From: Meghimatium bilineatum | Taxonomy: Eukaryota; Mollusca; Gastropoda; Stylommatophora; Philomycidae | Assembly (NCBI GenBank): GCA_034231615.1 | Contig: CM067306.1 | Location: forward strand, 67,239,579-67,303,578 | Direction: 5' to 3' | DNA length: 64,000 nt | Part shown: positions 20,601 to 27,039 of the stretch, one piece after another | Position numbering within the stretch: the stretch's first letter is position 1 | Layout of the letters: every line of letters begins with the position of its first letter | Position numbers and translations under genes: made by a program | The notes under the pieces: generated by a model | Seen by the model: the letters and a program-made list of their open reading frames with translations, nothing else | Database searches by the model: none | What the model was told of the DNA's origin: nothing

Positions 20601-21952
20601 TTGTAGATGTGAATAGATTTTCTGGTTACAGGTGTGAATAATTTATCTGGTTGTAGATGTGAATAGATTTTCTGGTTACAGGTGTGAATAATTTATCTGG
20701 TTGTAGATGTGAATAGATTTTCTGGTTACAGGTGTGAATAATTTATCTGGTTGTAGATGTGAATAGATTTTCTGGTTACAGGTGTGAATAATTTATTTGG
20801 TTGTAGATGTGAATAGATTTTCTGGTTACAGGTGTGAATAATTTATCTGGTTGTAGATATGAATAGATTTTCTGGTTACAGGTGTGAATAATTTATCTGG
20901 TTGTAGATGTGAATAGATTTTCTGGTTACAGGTGTGAATAATTTATCTGGTTGTAGGTGTGCACAGATGTCAACTAGTATGGATTTCTGAACACAAAAAA
21001 TGACTTTTTTTTATCAATAACGCTCATATTGAAGGGAATAAAAAAAAAACATTTATTTTAGTGGGGTTTTTTGGGGGAGTATTATTTTTGTGTGTGCTAA
21101 ATATTCAAGTTTTTTTTATTGAAAAATGGAAATAAATTGTTAAAATTACGGATTTATGAAAAAATAAGTTGACATCTATGGGTGTGAATAGTTTATCTGG
21201 TTGTAGGTGTGAATAGTTTATCTGGTTGTAGGTGTGAATAGTTTATCTGGTTTTAGGTGTGAATAGTTTATCTGGTTTTAGGTGTGAATAGTTTATCTGG
21301 TTGTAGGTGTGAATAATTTAACTGGTTGTAGGTGTGAATAGTTTATCTGGTTGTAGGTGTGAATAGTTTATCTGGTTGTAGGTGTCAATAGTTTATCTGG
21401 TTGTAGGTGTCAATAGTTTATCATACAACACATTATATTATCATCCGAGATTACTTTTGTTTTTGTCTTAAAACAAATTATCAGAATGTTATCTATAGTC
21501 TGGTTGTAGGTGCACAGTCTGGTTGTAGGTATGAATAGATACTTAACTTTATCAAAATTACTTTTTCAGAATAATATAATAAAGAAGCATCGAGGATTTA
21601 TTATTAAAGAAAAACCACAATGCAGCTAACAAGATTTGAACCAGATCCACTGAAATGGCACCTACTCACCTCGCAAGTTGAGTCAACACTTTTCTATGTT
21701 CACCAACACATCATAACTAAAAAATGTGATTTTAGTAAAGACTTTCAACATGTGTATTAGGCGAGTAGGTGTCAACTGATGATGTTTTAAGAAGTATTTT
21801 AGAAGACAAGAGTTAGTTTTCAAACATAAATGCTTACAGTTTTTGAAGAAATTCAAAGCATTCCGCAAGCTTCTACTGCGTTGCTGTGCAGGAGATATAT
21901 GTTCCTCTGGGATGATGCTACTTGTATCAAGTAATGCTGACTTGGTAGCCAT
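2451..21952 (-). CDS. CENPI: CENP-I (Mis6 family) inner-kinetochore protein gene, 5' eight exons, partial
   Basis: CENP-I is a HEAT-repeat-like subunit of the CENP-H/I/K/M module of the constitutive centromere-associated network, which sits on CENP-A chromatin and supports kinetochore assembly. Eight minus-strand exons join in phase to 948 nt, 316 codons. The translation follows vertebrate CENP-I in order: LRNALNFFKN; NVKLHLAVDEIVKYSMSQGL; KLVKCLIPSS; LLRWIILVFDYIDGYDQL; ACHLLFLLTTKHDVKLFRVQ; LLMIYKVFCPHLV; VFFKAQDSTWRATITEVVKQ; QIESFTEFLEAIDRIE. The family is recognised from memory of human CENP-I, without a search. The start is the first ATG ahead of the conserved helix; the protein lacks the long N-terminal extension of the human protein. 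Four or so residues are missing at the exon 5/6 join relative to human, so a microexon is possible. Later exons must lie left of position 1. Introns are full of minisatellites and TE fragments. Confidence 0.85.
2850..3650 (+). mobile_element. RNase H-bearing LINE fragment, first copy
   Basis: A ribonuclease H domain with broken frames: LYTDGSAFKA (Asp), NYEAKITALEVAL (Glu), VIFTDSM (Asp) and VMQWIPDHSNTPGN (His/Asp region), followed by a Cys-rich tail (CRLCTHPYETDDHHF). An RNase H after RT points to the I superfamily of LINEs. Stops interrupt it. A second copy continues head-to-tail. Confidence 0.8.
3650..4975 (+). mobile_element. RNase H-bearing LINE fragment, second copy in tandem
   Basis: Begins in the RT/RNase H linker (LKIICGGMRSTPTAVCEIDA), then TDGSA, FSNCEAEAKAIKTAI, LNFTDSISVLEAF and MQWIPGHSDIVGNEVANRLA, then FRTGHARIDRHL and a degenerate CKHC..H..EHLLIDC zinc-type tail. 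Frames are partly open (110 residues at 4337-4669). It ends in an array made from its own 3' end. Confidence 0.8.
4976..5352. repeat. 25-bp minisatellite at the LINE 3' end
   Basis: About 15 units of GGTTACAAAGTCCCAGTMAG + ACRCT. The first unit grades out of the LINE tail (AACTTCAAAGTTCCAGTCAG), so the array grew from that element. It lies in CENPI intron 7, about 150 bp past the exon 7 donor. Confidence 0.85.
5504..5644 (-). CDS. CENPI: CENPI exon 7
   Basis: 141 nt, phase 0, acceptor ATGCAG and donor GTAAGG. It encodes VFFKAQDSTWRATITEVVKQ then a charged stretch ending FKLHP, matching 'IYFKNSENLWKTALLAVKQR' of human CENP-I. Confidence 0.85.
5740..6250 (-). mobile_element. LINE 3'-end fragment, minus strand
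   Basis: Shares blocks with 55745-56215 (GTCGACGATGACC, GATGTCTGTGCTGTGTCC-type, GGTCTGTCTTGT, TGAAGTGAGGCAATGATGTC). In the other copy the minus strand reads as a LINE C-terminus ([14 protein letters not shown]). Heavily mutated. Confidence 0.55.
6882..7805. mobile_element. piggyBac-like non-autonomous element, copy 1
   Basis: Bounded by TTAA on both sides (6882-6885, 7802-7805) with inverted ends CCTTTAGG / CATGAAGG, fitting the CCYT ends and TTAA target of piggyBac. About 920 bp, no transposase. Internal blocks (TTTTTTGGAAAATTTGCAT, GTGATAACTTTTTTGTT) recur in the copies at 47471 and 60752. In CENPI intron 6. Confidence 0.75.
8004..8093 (-). CDS. CENPI: CENPI exon 6
   Basis: 90 nt, phase 0, acceptor TTGCCAG and donor GTACTG. 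It encodes GPEPYIMGLLMIYKVFCPHL followed by VAMKLKFGHK, matching 'QPHLQALLSLYKFFAPALIS' of human CENP-I. Confidence 0.87.
8190..8810 (-). mobile_element. LINE fragment, minus strand
   Basis: Minus strand reads KKISAFEMKYYRRILRIS, the C-terminal end of a LINE reverse transcriptase (the 'FEMWCYRRMLRIS' type), preceded by WAMTSAIV. Stops and frameshifts follow. Located in CENPI intron 5, just past the exon 6 acceptor. Confidence 0.65.
8820..9640. other. LINE tail remnant and unassigned intron sequence
   Basis: 8930-9115 repeats the block at 25350-25500 (GACAACGTGAGAGAATATTG, ATTGGACAGTTTAACAACTT, GCGCCAACCAGCACATGATG), a LINE 3' tail ending in TGATGATGATGATGAG. A G-run with an interrupting C lies at about 9222-9245. 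The remainder is AT-rich with nothing recognisable. Confidence 0.5.
9640..9970 (-). mobile_element. Inverted fragment of the 2.6-kb DNA element seen at 42840-45413
   Basis: The reverse complement matches the larger element: ACAAAGACTAGGCCTATGTA, the TCTTTATGTAACT block, ATGGATCTAAGC (reverse) and three or four of the 30-bp units (GATCGTGCATCTATGACCGG type). A possible terminus TTACCTTGTCAAGC lies at 9438-9451, but I could not define both ends. Confidence 0.7.
9971..10255. other. Intron sequence without recognised feature
   Basis: AT-rich CENPI intron 5 sequence between the DNA-element fragment and the 36-bp array. No exon-like frame or repeat family was recognised. Confidence 0.5.
10262..11330. 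repeat. 36-bp (and 34-bp) minisatellite
   Basis: About 30 units of AATAAAACAGCTGGTTGTAC + ACTGTGGTATGTACAC. Early units are 34 bp (ACTGTGG shortened to AGTGG); later ones are an almost uniform 36 bp, which suggests recent homogenisation. Because 36 is a multiple of 3 and the unit lacks stops in most frames, open frames of up to 345 codons appear on both strands. They are not genes. In CENPI intron 5. Confidence 0.95.
11362..11757. repeat. 55-bp minisatellite derived from SINE family A
   Basis: Seven units of GAGACAATGTGATCTGTCAT + GCATGTTGTCAAGACGACCA + AGGAGGTTCTCATCT. The core GCATGTTGTCAAGACGACCA matches family A (GCATGTCGTAAAAGATGACT), and the remaining family-A body follows at once at 11757-11935. 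Confidence 0.85.
11757..11935 (+). mobile_element. SINE-like family A copy, 3' part
   Basis: GGTTGGCTGTTCCATTCAAT, GAGATGTCTGGACACAC, CTGTATACCATGACACAATG and GAATGTGAGAACAGAAGAAG follow the family-A order. Its 5' part has become the 55-bp array. Confidence 0.65.
12155..12238 (-). CDS. CENPI: CENPI exon 5
   Basis: 84 nt, 28 codons, phase 0, acceptor CCGCAG and donor GTTAAG. It encodes VPHACHLLFLLTTKHDVKLF RVQKLLEM, closely matching 'CPYVCHLLYLLTKKENVKPF' of human CENP-I; the clearest diagnostic exon of this gene. Confidence 0.9.
12350..12435. repeat. Short duplication, about 43 bp twice
   Basis: TTTAATGCTGGTCTTACAAA + GTGGCTGGGGTC occurs twice in succession in CENPI intron 4. Confidence 0.6.
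12682..12890 (-). mobile_element. tRNA-derived SINE, minus strand, with an 80-bp internal duplication
   Basis: The minus strand carries a pol III B-box (CACAGGTTCAATTCTC) after an A-box-like stretch (TAGTGAGTAGTTCAGCC). A segment with ATCAACCAGGATCTCT ... TTGAACCTGTGACTTC occurs twice with an 80-bp period, so the B-box is present twice. Confidence 0.6.
12891..13329. other. Intron sequence without recognised feature
   Basis: CENPI intron 4 sequence. Short open frames only; no splice-bounded coding segment and no repeat family recognised. Confidence 0.45.
13330..13830 (-). repeat. Unclassified interspersed repeat, minus copy
   Basis: Reverse-complementary, in order, to 34790-35410: CCCTAGCCTGTGACAGTCTT, GGACCTTCAGGCCAAAACAT, AGGAGGCAGTAATC, TACTGAACCTTTTTCTC, AACCCCTCGTCTAAGG, CGGGGACTAAAAGCTTATTC. 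Nature unknown; part of the other copy resembles SINE family A. Confidence 0.7.
13831..14738. other. Intron sequence with a short duplication
   Basis: CENPI intron 4. AAAGGTAGAGACTTCATGGC + TAGTGTTCTG occurs at 14581 and again at 14653. Small open frames at 13849-14241 show no family resemblance or splice sites, so no gene is called. Confidence 0.45.
14739..14976 (-). repeat. Tandem array made from the CENPI exon 4 end and its 5' splice site
   Basis: Six downstream units of 35-40 bp repeat the end of exon 4 and the donor (minus strand TCACTACGTCTA/GTAAGTTC). The real donor is at 14976-14971. Copies with an intact GTAAG lie at 14936-14931, 14896-14891 and 14752-14747; the three between have lost part of it (CTAGTTTCTTACC). 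Extension to the next donor would add 40 nt and shift the frame. Confidence 0.85.
14977..15084 (-). CDS. CENPI: CENPI exon 4
   Basis: 108 nt, phase 0 on both sides, acceptor TGACAG, donor CTA/GTAAGT. It encodes SLLLRWIILVFDYIDGYDQL and HTIYNVVFLLINSLRL, matching 'RWLVAMFDFIDRKEQINLLY' of human CENP-I. The last ~22 nt plus the donor are repeated downstream in a tandem array (see 14739-14976). Confidence 0.87.
15290..15540. repeat. AT-rich 60-bp-scale repeats with TATATA tracts
   Basis: Repeated blocks of CATACAGATTCAACAATAGT followed by TATATATATA runs of changing length, four to five times, in CENPI intron 3. Confidence 0.7.
15560..15708 (-). mobile_element. LINE 3'-end fragment, minus strand
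   Basis: Minus strand reads DRTDQDFFSLNCLVEDKNHW then GASNVGTPMNLTGCR, the same C-terminus as at 40432-40674 ([20 protein letters not shown] ... ASNVVPLRP). The preceding coding segment has become the 25-bp array at 15709-15910. Confidence 0.75.
15709..15912 (-). repeat. 25-bp minisatellite born from LINE coding sequence
   Basis: Eight units of TTTGTCCTCCTCTGCTTCTT + CCACC. The unexpanded LINE at 40566-40590 has this segment once (TTTGTCCTCCTCTGCTTCTT + CCACC), flanked by the same LINE sequence (CCTGTAGTATTG / CCTGTAGTATCA). Open frames rich in EEAEEDKG or SSASSTF are by-products. Confidence 0.9.
15913..16015 (-). mobile_element. LINE fragment continuing beyond the 25-bp array
   Basis: AGTATTCCTGTAGTATCATT and ACATGTCAAAACCATGC match 40595-40660 (CCCTGTAGTATTGTTTTTG, ACATGTCCAAACCATGC), so the array sits inside the LINE. 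Confidence 0.7.
16021..16505 (+). repeat. 32-bp minisatellite joined to a LINE
   Basis: About 15 units of GACAACATCAAAGTCGGTAG + GATCAGTTGGAA. The last unit runs straight into LINE RT sequence (GTCACCATCTTCAAATATTT, 'FKYL'), so the unit probably came from the LINE region just upstream of that motif. Confidence 0.8.
16506..17130 (+). mobile_element. LINE fragment, RT C-terminal part
   Basis: Reads (with breaks) TIFKYLST, KEFKCRISQTKAAFYKMKTI, IELILMYVCESWTIS, QAAEMRFYRRMFRTQWTN and a GKSQKTVDRKHQDNLEQ tail, the usual C-terminal order of RT-type LINEs. The piece 16603-16791 is open for 62 codons. In CENPI intron 3. Confidence 0.8.
17190..17270 (+). mobile_element. SINE-like family B remnant
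   Basis: GGATGTGTCAAGTCATTGGT, GCGCATTTCCATTCTTGCTG and GGAAATCTAGTAGGACCA match family B; the 3' part is lost. Confidence 0.6.
17499..17596 (-). CDS. CENPI: CENPI exon 3
   Basis: 98 nt, acceptor TTTCAG and donor GTATTC. A second AG five bases inside would break the frame with exon 2, so the upstream acceptor is chosen. It encodes QNIRSKLVKCLIPSSKVPQA and onward, matching 'NTRILKCMIPATVISEDSVV' of human CENP-I. Confidence 0.85.
17600..18093. other. Intron sequence with a possible SINE remnant
   Basis: CENPI intron 2, adjoining exon 3. ATGAGCCAGATTTGAACCAT (17871-17890) resembles a reversed B-box of a tRNA-derived SINE; nothing else recognised. Confidence 0.35.
18094..18776 (+). repeat. 40-bp minisatellite, left arm of an inverted pair
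   Basis: About 17 head-to-tail units of GATCTGTATCAAGTAATAGT + AGCACTGTAGCAACTTGTCA. The same unit recurs in reverse orientation from 18882. Confidence 0.95.
18777..18881. other. Spacer between inverted minisatellite arms
   Basis: About 105 bp of AT-rich sequence with three copies of ACAATTATCATYCAA-type text. Similar sequence (ACACAATTTTCATCCAACAC) borders the right arm at 19664 and the next array at 21421, so it may be the boundary of a repeat-bearing element. Confidence 0.6.
18882..19661 (-). repeat. 40-bp minisatellite, right arm in inverted orientation
   Basis: About 19 units of GCTACAGTGCTACTATTACT + TGATACAGATCTGACAAGTT, the exact reverse complement of the left-arm unit. Units at the far right are more diverged. 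Confidence 0.95.
20016..20159 (-). CDS. CENPI: CENPI exon 2
   Basis: 144 nt, acceptor CCTAG and donor GTAAGT on the minus strand, phase 1 in and phase 1 out. It encodes DSTTSLRNNVKLHLAVDEIV and SMSQGLEPSQISILVDVIVS, matching the human CENP-I segment around 'GLASEEIDILLNIALSG'. Confidence 0.85.
20285..20961 (+). repeat. 50-bp (two 25-bp halves) minisatellite, part 1
   Basis: About 13 units alternating CTGGTTGTAGATGTGAATAG + ATTTT and CTGGTTACAGGTGTGAATAA + TTTAT. Interrupted by a 219-bp DNA element and continued at 21181. In CENPI intron 1, about 125 bp upstream of exon 2. Confidence 0.95.
20962..21180. mobile_element. 219-bp MITE with 14-bp terminal inverted repeats and 6-bp target duplication
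   Basis: Ends CACAGATGTCAACT (20962-20975) and AGTTGACATCTATG (21167-21180), inverted with one mismatch. GGTGTG flanks both sides (20956-20961, 21181-21186) and is part of the host minisatellite unit, proving insertion into the array. Termini match the 2574-bp element at 42840-45413. Confidence 0.85.
21181..21420 (+). repeat. 25-bp minisatellite, part 2
   Basis: Nine to ten units of TTTATCTGGTTGTAGGTGTG + AATAG, the continuation of the array at 20285 but made only of the second-type half-unit. Scattered further copies reach 21535. Confidence 0.9.
21838..21952 (-). CDS. CENPI: CENPI exon 1 (coding part, start codon)
   Basis: The ATG is at 21952-21950 and the exon ends in phase 1 before GTAAGC (minus strand). 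It encodes 38 residues beginning MATKSALLDT and ending LRNALNFFKN. A possible 3' splice site (TGATCAG) lies two bases before the ATG, so the 5' UTR may be on another exon. A minisatellite begins within about 10 bases upstream of the ATG. Confidence 0.75.
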
Positions 21953-21959
21953 TGCTGAT

Positions 21960-22762
21960 CATAGAACAATGATAGATGTATTAAAACAATGATAAATCTG
22001 TTAGAACAATGATAGATGTGTTAGAACAATGATAAATCTGTTAGACAATGATAGATGTTAGAACAATGATAGATGTTAGAACAATGATAGATCTGTTAGA
22101 ACAATGATAGATGTTAGAACAATGATAAATCTGTTAGAACAATGATAGATGTTAGAACAATGATAGATGTTAGAACAATGATAGATGTTAGAACAATGAT
22201 AAATCTGTTAGAACAATGATAGATGTTAGAACAATGATAGATGTTAGAACAATGATAGATGTTAGAACAATGATAAATCTGTTAGAACAATGATAGATGT
22301 TAGAACAATGATAGATGTTAGAACAATGATAGATGTTAGAACAATGATAGATGTTAGAACAATGATAGATCTGTTAGAACAATGATAAATCTGTTAGAAC
22401 AATGATAAATCTGTTAGAACAATGATAAATGTTAGAACAATGATAAATCTGTTAGAACAATGATAGATGTTAGAACAATGATAAATCTGTTAGAACAATG
22501 ATAGATCTGTTAGAACAATGATAGATGTTAGAACAATGTTACATCTGTTGGAATAATGATAAATCTGTTAGAACAATGATAGATCTGTTAGAATAATGAT
22601 AGATCTGTTAGAATAATGATATATGTGTTAGAACAATGATAGATCTGTTAGAACAATGATAAATCTGTTAGAACAATGATAGATCTGTTAGAACAATGAT
22701 AGATGTTAGAACAATGATAGATCTGTTAGAATAATGATATATGTGTTAGAACAATGATAGGA
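21960..22762. repeat. 16-18-bp minisatellite next to the CENPI start codon
   Basis: About 45 units alternating AGAACAATGATAGATGTT and AGAACAATGATAAATCTGTT. The array begins 8 bases upstream of the CENPI ATG (minus strand), so it occupies the 5' UTR, a 5' intron or the promoter. Confidence 0.95.
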
Positions 22763-22769
22763 CAACTCA

Positions 22770-24040
22770 CTCAAATGTTATACACAGGCATATCAAATTC
22801 TGGTAGTAATAAATCTACTGTATGACAGCTCATAATAAATCAGCTACTAGAATGTTCTGATAGATTTTATATCTCCCAAACAACAGAAAACAGTAAGTGT
22901 ATATCTTCCAATGAGCTTCACAATATATTAGCCCTCGTGATTTTCTCAATGTTTCATCTATGTATTATATCTTTTGTTTGTCCTGAGAGCCATGATAGCC
23001 TACGCCAGTCGGCATGACACCTGATGATGATGATACTTAGACATTTGATCCTGGACAATTGTTTTCTGCATATTCTTTGCAACTTGAGAACCACCAATTT
23101 TCTGATGTAATACTGACACAAAACTTCATTTGTCACCTTCCATGCACATCACATGAAATGACTACAGAGGTTGGGGGATAAACTGCCAACCTGTTCATTG
23201 TAAGGTCTCTATAGTCACAGAACAAAACACACACACACAAAAACACTTTATAAACCTTTCTTTTAAGTAGGTATTAAACTCAGCCCCTTCAACACAAATA
23301 TAAAAACTTGTTTTCAATGGCTCAGAGATTCCAGTGATGACAAAGGCAACCCAACATCAATTACAAATATTTGTACAGAATTTGAGAAATATTTTTAATA
23401 TTATGACAATATGAAAAATAAAAAGATTTGAATGAGTACAGGGAAAGATCCTGTTTGCCTCAACCATGTCTAGGATGCGACACAATAGTGCCCAGATGGA
23501 ACAGATGAACATAGTGCCCAGGTGGAACAGATGAACAGACCTCTGAACATATCCTGAATAGTCCATAGTATGAACAAATGAGAAAGACAAATGAAAATAT
23601 TGGCCCAACAGCTCAAATAAGGATATATGGAACAACAGAACAACTCCACACACAGTAGTAGAGTTTATCTATAAGACTTGTCTAAAGCTGTAGACATCAA
23701 GTAACTAACAGAAGACTTGTCTGATGGTGTAGACATCAAGTAACTAACAAGACTTGTCTGATGGTGTAGACATCAAGTAACTAACAGATGAATTAAACAA
23801 ATGGATTGGATAATATTTTAATGAAATCAGATAACTAACTATTGCAAGACAGTCATTGACATGGAACCCACAGGGAAATACAGCTAAGACCTAAAACAAC
23901 TTGGAGAAGATCTATGATGAATGCACACTGCCGTCACATGGAAAGATCTGGAGCAGAAATCTAAGGGTAGAGTAGACAGAAGAGTGTATTTCTGTGGCCT
24001 GTCATCTTATATAGGCCGGGGACTTGATTGACTGACTGAA
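22770..24040. other. CENPI upstream region with LINE tail scraps
   Basis: 22978-23030 holds a LINE 3' tail (GATAGCCTACGCCAGTCGGC, ATGATGATGAT). 23675-23790 has three copies of a GACTTGTCTGATGGTGTAGA-type unit. 23890-24000 resembles a LINE end. A 98-codon minus frame at 23357-23653 has no support. No promoter could be defined. Confidence 0.4.
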
Positions 24041-24069
24041 TCCTCAATGGTTGTGTTTGTTTTGTTCTG

Positions 24070-24185
24070 CTTTTAAACCCCAGGAATTACAAGTCATTAG
24101 CTTTTGCTTCCCATGTGCAGTGGGGAGGTTTCTCAGAGCTTTCTTTCCTACCCAGGAAATTTCAGCTTGGTGCAATGTCTATTGG
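24070..24185 (+). repeat. Unclassified interspersed repeat D, plus copy
   Basis: CCCCAGGAATTACAAGTCAT, TTAGCTTTTGCTTCCCATGT and CAGCTTGGTGCAATG match the minus strand of 32265-32400. Followed by a G-run at 24200-24222. Confidence 0.55.
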
Positions 24186-24299
24186 ATGATCCTACTATTC
24201 GGGGGGGGGGGGGGGGGGGGGGAGTACAAATGGTTGTGTAAGATGCACTTTTTTCTCCCAATCTACAAATTTATTATCTCTGTGTGCACTGAGCACTTC

Positions 24300-24425
24300 A
24301 CTATAACACACTTGCCACCAAAGTCATTTGACTACAACACTTACCACCAGAGGTCACTTTACTACAACACTTACCACCAGAGGTCACTTGACTACAACAC
24401 TTACCACCAGAGGTCACTTGACGTT
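24300..24425. repeat. 28-bp tandem repeat, four units
   Basis: CACTTGACTACAACACTTAC + CACCAGAGGT repeated about four times. Confidence 0.8.
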
Positions 24426-24994
24426 TGTTTCTTCTTGAATTTAACTTCTTGTGTGACACACTGGGTCAGAGGTCTGTGTCATAATTCAACATCAGAATAA
24501 TCCTATAAACACAAAAATAAAATGTCAAGTTAGTAGGTATTAATGAGTATTCAATCTAATCTAAGGAAGCCATGCTAGCATGGTGTTAAGTCACTTGACC
24601 TCCAACCAGCAGACCCAGTTATGAGTTCACTAATTATTTGTGGTTTGTAATAAAAATTACTCCCATGGTTCACTCAGCCATGAGGAAGTAGTGTACTAGA
24701 GCACATGTTCTAGGAAGACAGAAGAATCACAGCTGTCGGACTCAGATCAAAACCATGTGCTATACACTGACACATGGATTTTCCATAAGTGTTCAACAGT
24801 CAAGGCAGTAGTTGACCAGAAACGTGACTAATGTTGCCTACTGCACTTGATCAATAGCGATGATGCCACTCCTCAACCTTCCCAGAACATGTGCCCTTGT
24901 ACTTGTATTACTGTATTAGCTAGTTACTGTAGTTGTATTGCAGGGTTGATGATGTCCATATCTAATTACTGCTGCTGAGGAGGAGGAGATCTAC

Positions 24995-25300
24995 TCTTGT
25001 GTCATCTTTCAGAACAAATTGTCCTTCAAGTCAACACTTCCAAGACAAAGATCAGGAATATTACTAACTGTAAATTTAAAATCACTTTCTATGAAGAAAC
25101 AATTCAGACAGTTGATAACTTTTCCTATTTAGACAGAAATAATGGCAAGGTGAAAACAATAGATATCTCTACCAGAATTGTGTTGGCATCAAGTACGTTC
25201 AGCCACCTAGCAAACATCTGGAAAACAAAAACAATAAGTACTGGTAAATATACCAAACTAGGACTGTTCAACTCCAGTGAATATCCGTATTAATTAATAT
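24995..25300 (+). mobile_element. LINE fragment, RT segment
   Basis: An open frame of 98 codons carries VNTSKTKIRN (the 'N..KT' RT motif), TVDNFSYLD and LANIWKTKTISTGKYTKLGL. It is the upstream part of the LINE continued at 25500; the same protein is encoded by the minus copy at 46780-47275 ([18 protein letters not shown]). Confidence 0.8.
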
Positions 25301-25309
25301 AGGCCCCTA

Positions 25310-25500
25310 TGGTTGCGAAGGTTGGAAAGTAACACAAGTACTGGAGGTCACCAGACAGAGGGCAACAACGTGATAAAATATTAGACAGTTTGACAACCTG
25401 GCACTGCAGGGAAACAACAACAATCTTGATACATAATGCTGAGATAGAGAGCTATGATCACCTACGCCAGCCGGCATGGCACCTGATGATGACGACTGGA
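25310..25500 (+). mobile_element. Different LINE 3' tail inserted in the LINE
   Basis: GACAACGTGATAAAATATTA, GACAGTTTGACAACCTGGCA and ACGCCAGCCGGCATGGCACC end in TGATGATGACG. The same block occurs at 8930-9115 and in part at 22978 and 29085. It splits the LINE at 24995-26350. Confidence 0.6.
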
Positions 25501-25577
25501 GACAAAAAATTAAATTCATTTGAAAATAAATGTGTCAGAAAACTTTTAAATATTCATTGGGAAGAATTCTAGTCAAA
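25500..25577 (+). mobile_element. LINE fragment before the 24-bp array
   Basis: Encodes KLNSFENKCVRKLLNIHWEE F, matching [19 protein letters not shown] of the minus-strand copy at 46989-47255. Confidence 0.8.
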
Positions 25578-26085
25578 CAAGCAAGTAAGAGAAGACACAA
25601 AACAGCAAGCAAGAGAAGACACAAAACAGCAAGCAAGAGAAGACACAAAACAGCAAGTAAGAGAAGACACAAAACAGCAAGTAAGAGAAGACACAAAACA
25701 GCAAGTAAGAGAAGACACAAAACAGCAAGAGAAGACACAAAACAGCAAGCAAGAGAGGACACAAAACAGCAAGCAAGAGAAGACACAAAACAGCAAGCAA
25801 GAGAAGACACAAAACAGCAAGTAAGAGACGACACAAAACAGCAAGTAAGAGAAGACACAAAACAGCAAGTAAGAGAAGACACAAAACAGCAAGCAAGAGA
25901 AGACACAAAACAGCAAGTAAGAGACGACACAAAACAGCAAGTAAGAGAAGACACAAAACAGCAAGTAAGAGAAGACACAAAACAGCAAGTAAGAGAAGAC
26001 ACAAAACAGCAAGTAAGAGAAGACACAGAACAGCAAGCAAGAGAAGACACAAAACAGCAAGCAAGAGAAGACACAGAACAGCAAT
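25578..26085 (+). repeat. 24-bp minisatellite born from LINE coding sequence
   Basis: About 21 units of CAAGTAAGAGAAGACACAAA + ACAG (protein QVREDTKQ). The related LINE at 46925-46980 (minus strand) has the segment once between the same flanks: TCAAACAAGTAAGAGAAGAC before and TGTTTCTACAACAATAAGAA after. Frames of up to 195 codons come from the 24-bp period. Confidence 0.95.
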
Positions 26086-26365
26086 GTGTTTCTACAACAA
26101 TAAGAAGAAAACAATAGACTTATATCAGATATGCACTTATATGAATGAAAATATATTTGCCACTATATGCATTAAAATAGGTACTAGATGGCAAAAGAAA
26201 AAGAGGAAAATCAACAGAGACTCTTTGCAGAACAATCATCAAAGATGGTATGACTATGGGTCTCAACAACATACAAGAATTATACACAGTAGCATCACAT
26301 CGCTCAAACTGGAGAGCTCTGGTTTCTGTCCTATGCATCATATTTGCGTTGGAGAAACATGGATA
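26086..26365 (+). mobile_element. LINE 3' part after the 24-bp array
   Basis: VSTTIRRKQ and a broken [46 protein letters not shown] tail: the C-terminal order seen in RT-type LINEs. Partner of 46780-46930 (minus). Confidence 0.75.
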
Positions 26366-26399
26366 TAGATAGATCTACTGTTGGCAATCCAATGCCATT

Positions 26400-26710
26400 C
26401 TTAAAATACTACAGGTCTTCTGAAAGTTGGCTTAGTGATCCATACAGTGATTTAGTGACTGTTGAGGGTGTCCATACAGTGATTTAGTGACTGTTGAGGG
26501 TGTTCATACAGTGATTAAGTGACTGTTGAGGGTGTCCATACAGTGATTTAGTGACTGTTGAGGGTGTCCATACAGTGATTAAGTGACTGTTGAGGGTGTC
26601 CATACAGTGATTTAGTGACTGTTGAGGGTGTCCATACAGTGATTAAGTGACTGTTGAGGGTGTCCATACAGTGATTTAGTGACTGTTGAGGGTGTCCATA
26701 TTGCATTGCA
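26400..26710 (-). repeat. 32-bp minisatellite derived from the RNase H LINE 3' end
   Basis: About eight units of GTGATTTAGTGACTGTTGAG + GGTGTCCATACA. The lead-in TCTTCTGAAAGTTGGCTTAG + TGATCCATACAGTGA is the reverse complement of 4911-4970 (ACCCTTAACAGTCACTAACT, TACTGTATGGATCACTAAGT), the single-copy state in the LINE at 3650-4975. Confidence 0.85.
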
Positions 26711-27039
26711 GGGTAAACTAATATGTAAATGTGAAATGTTAGCTTTACTGATACAGCTTCAAACCTAGAGTCAGCTGAGGAAAGGGAAGAAATAGACAGA
26801 ACTGATGCATTGGTGGATAAAGCTATGTGGATAAAAGGGCTGGGTTAATTAAGCCAGGCATGGATACAGCATACACTTAATCTAATACACTACAATAAAA
26901 AGTGAAAGTTGCAACACAGTGACACCGAGTCAGAAGAGGAACAGGAATTGTAGATCTATTATTATATATATATTATAGGTGCAACTGTATGTATGTATGT
27001 ATGGTCTTTTGCATCTTGCAAAATCTCAATAATTTCATT

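Noticed and set aside
23357..23653. 98-codon minus frame upstream of CENPI
   Set aside because: No recognisable domain, no splice sites and no match to the CENP-I N-terminus; likely chance.
25530..26117. 195-codon REDTKQQ repeat protein and antisense Cys/Leu-rich frames
   Set aside because: Tandem expansion of a dead LINE segment with a 24-bp period.
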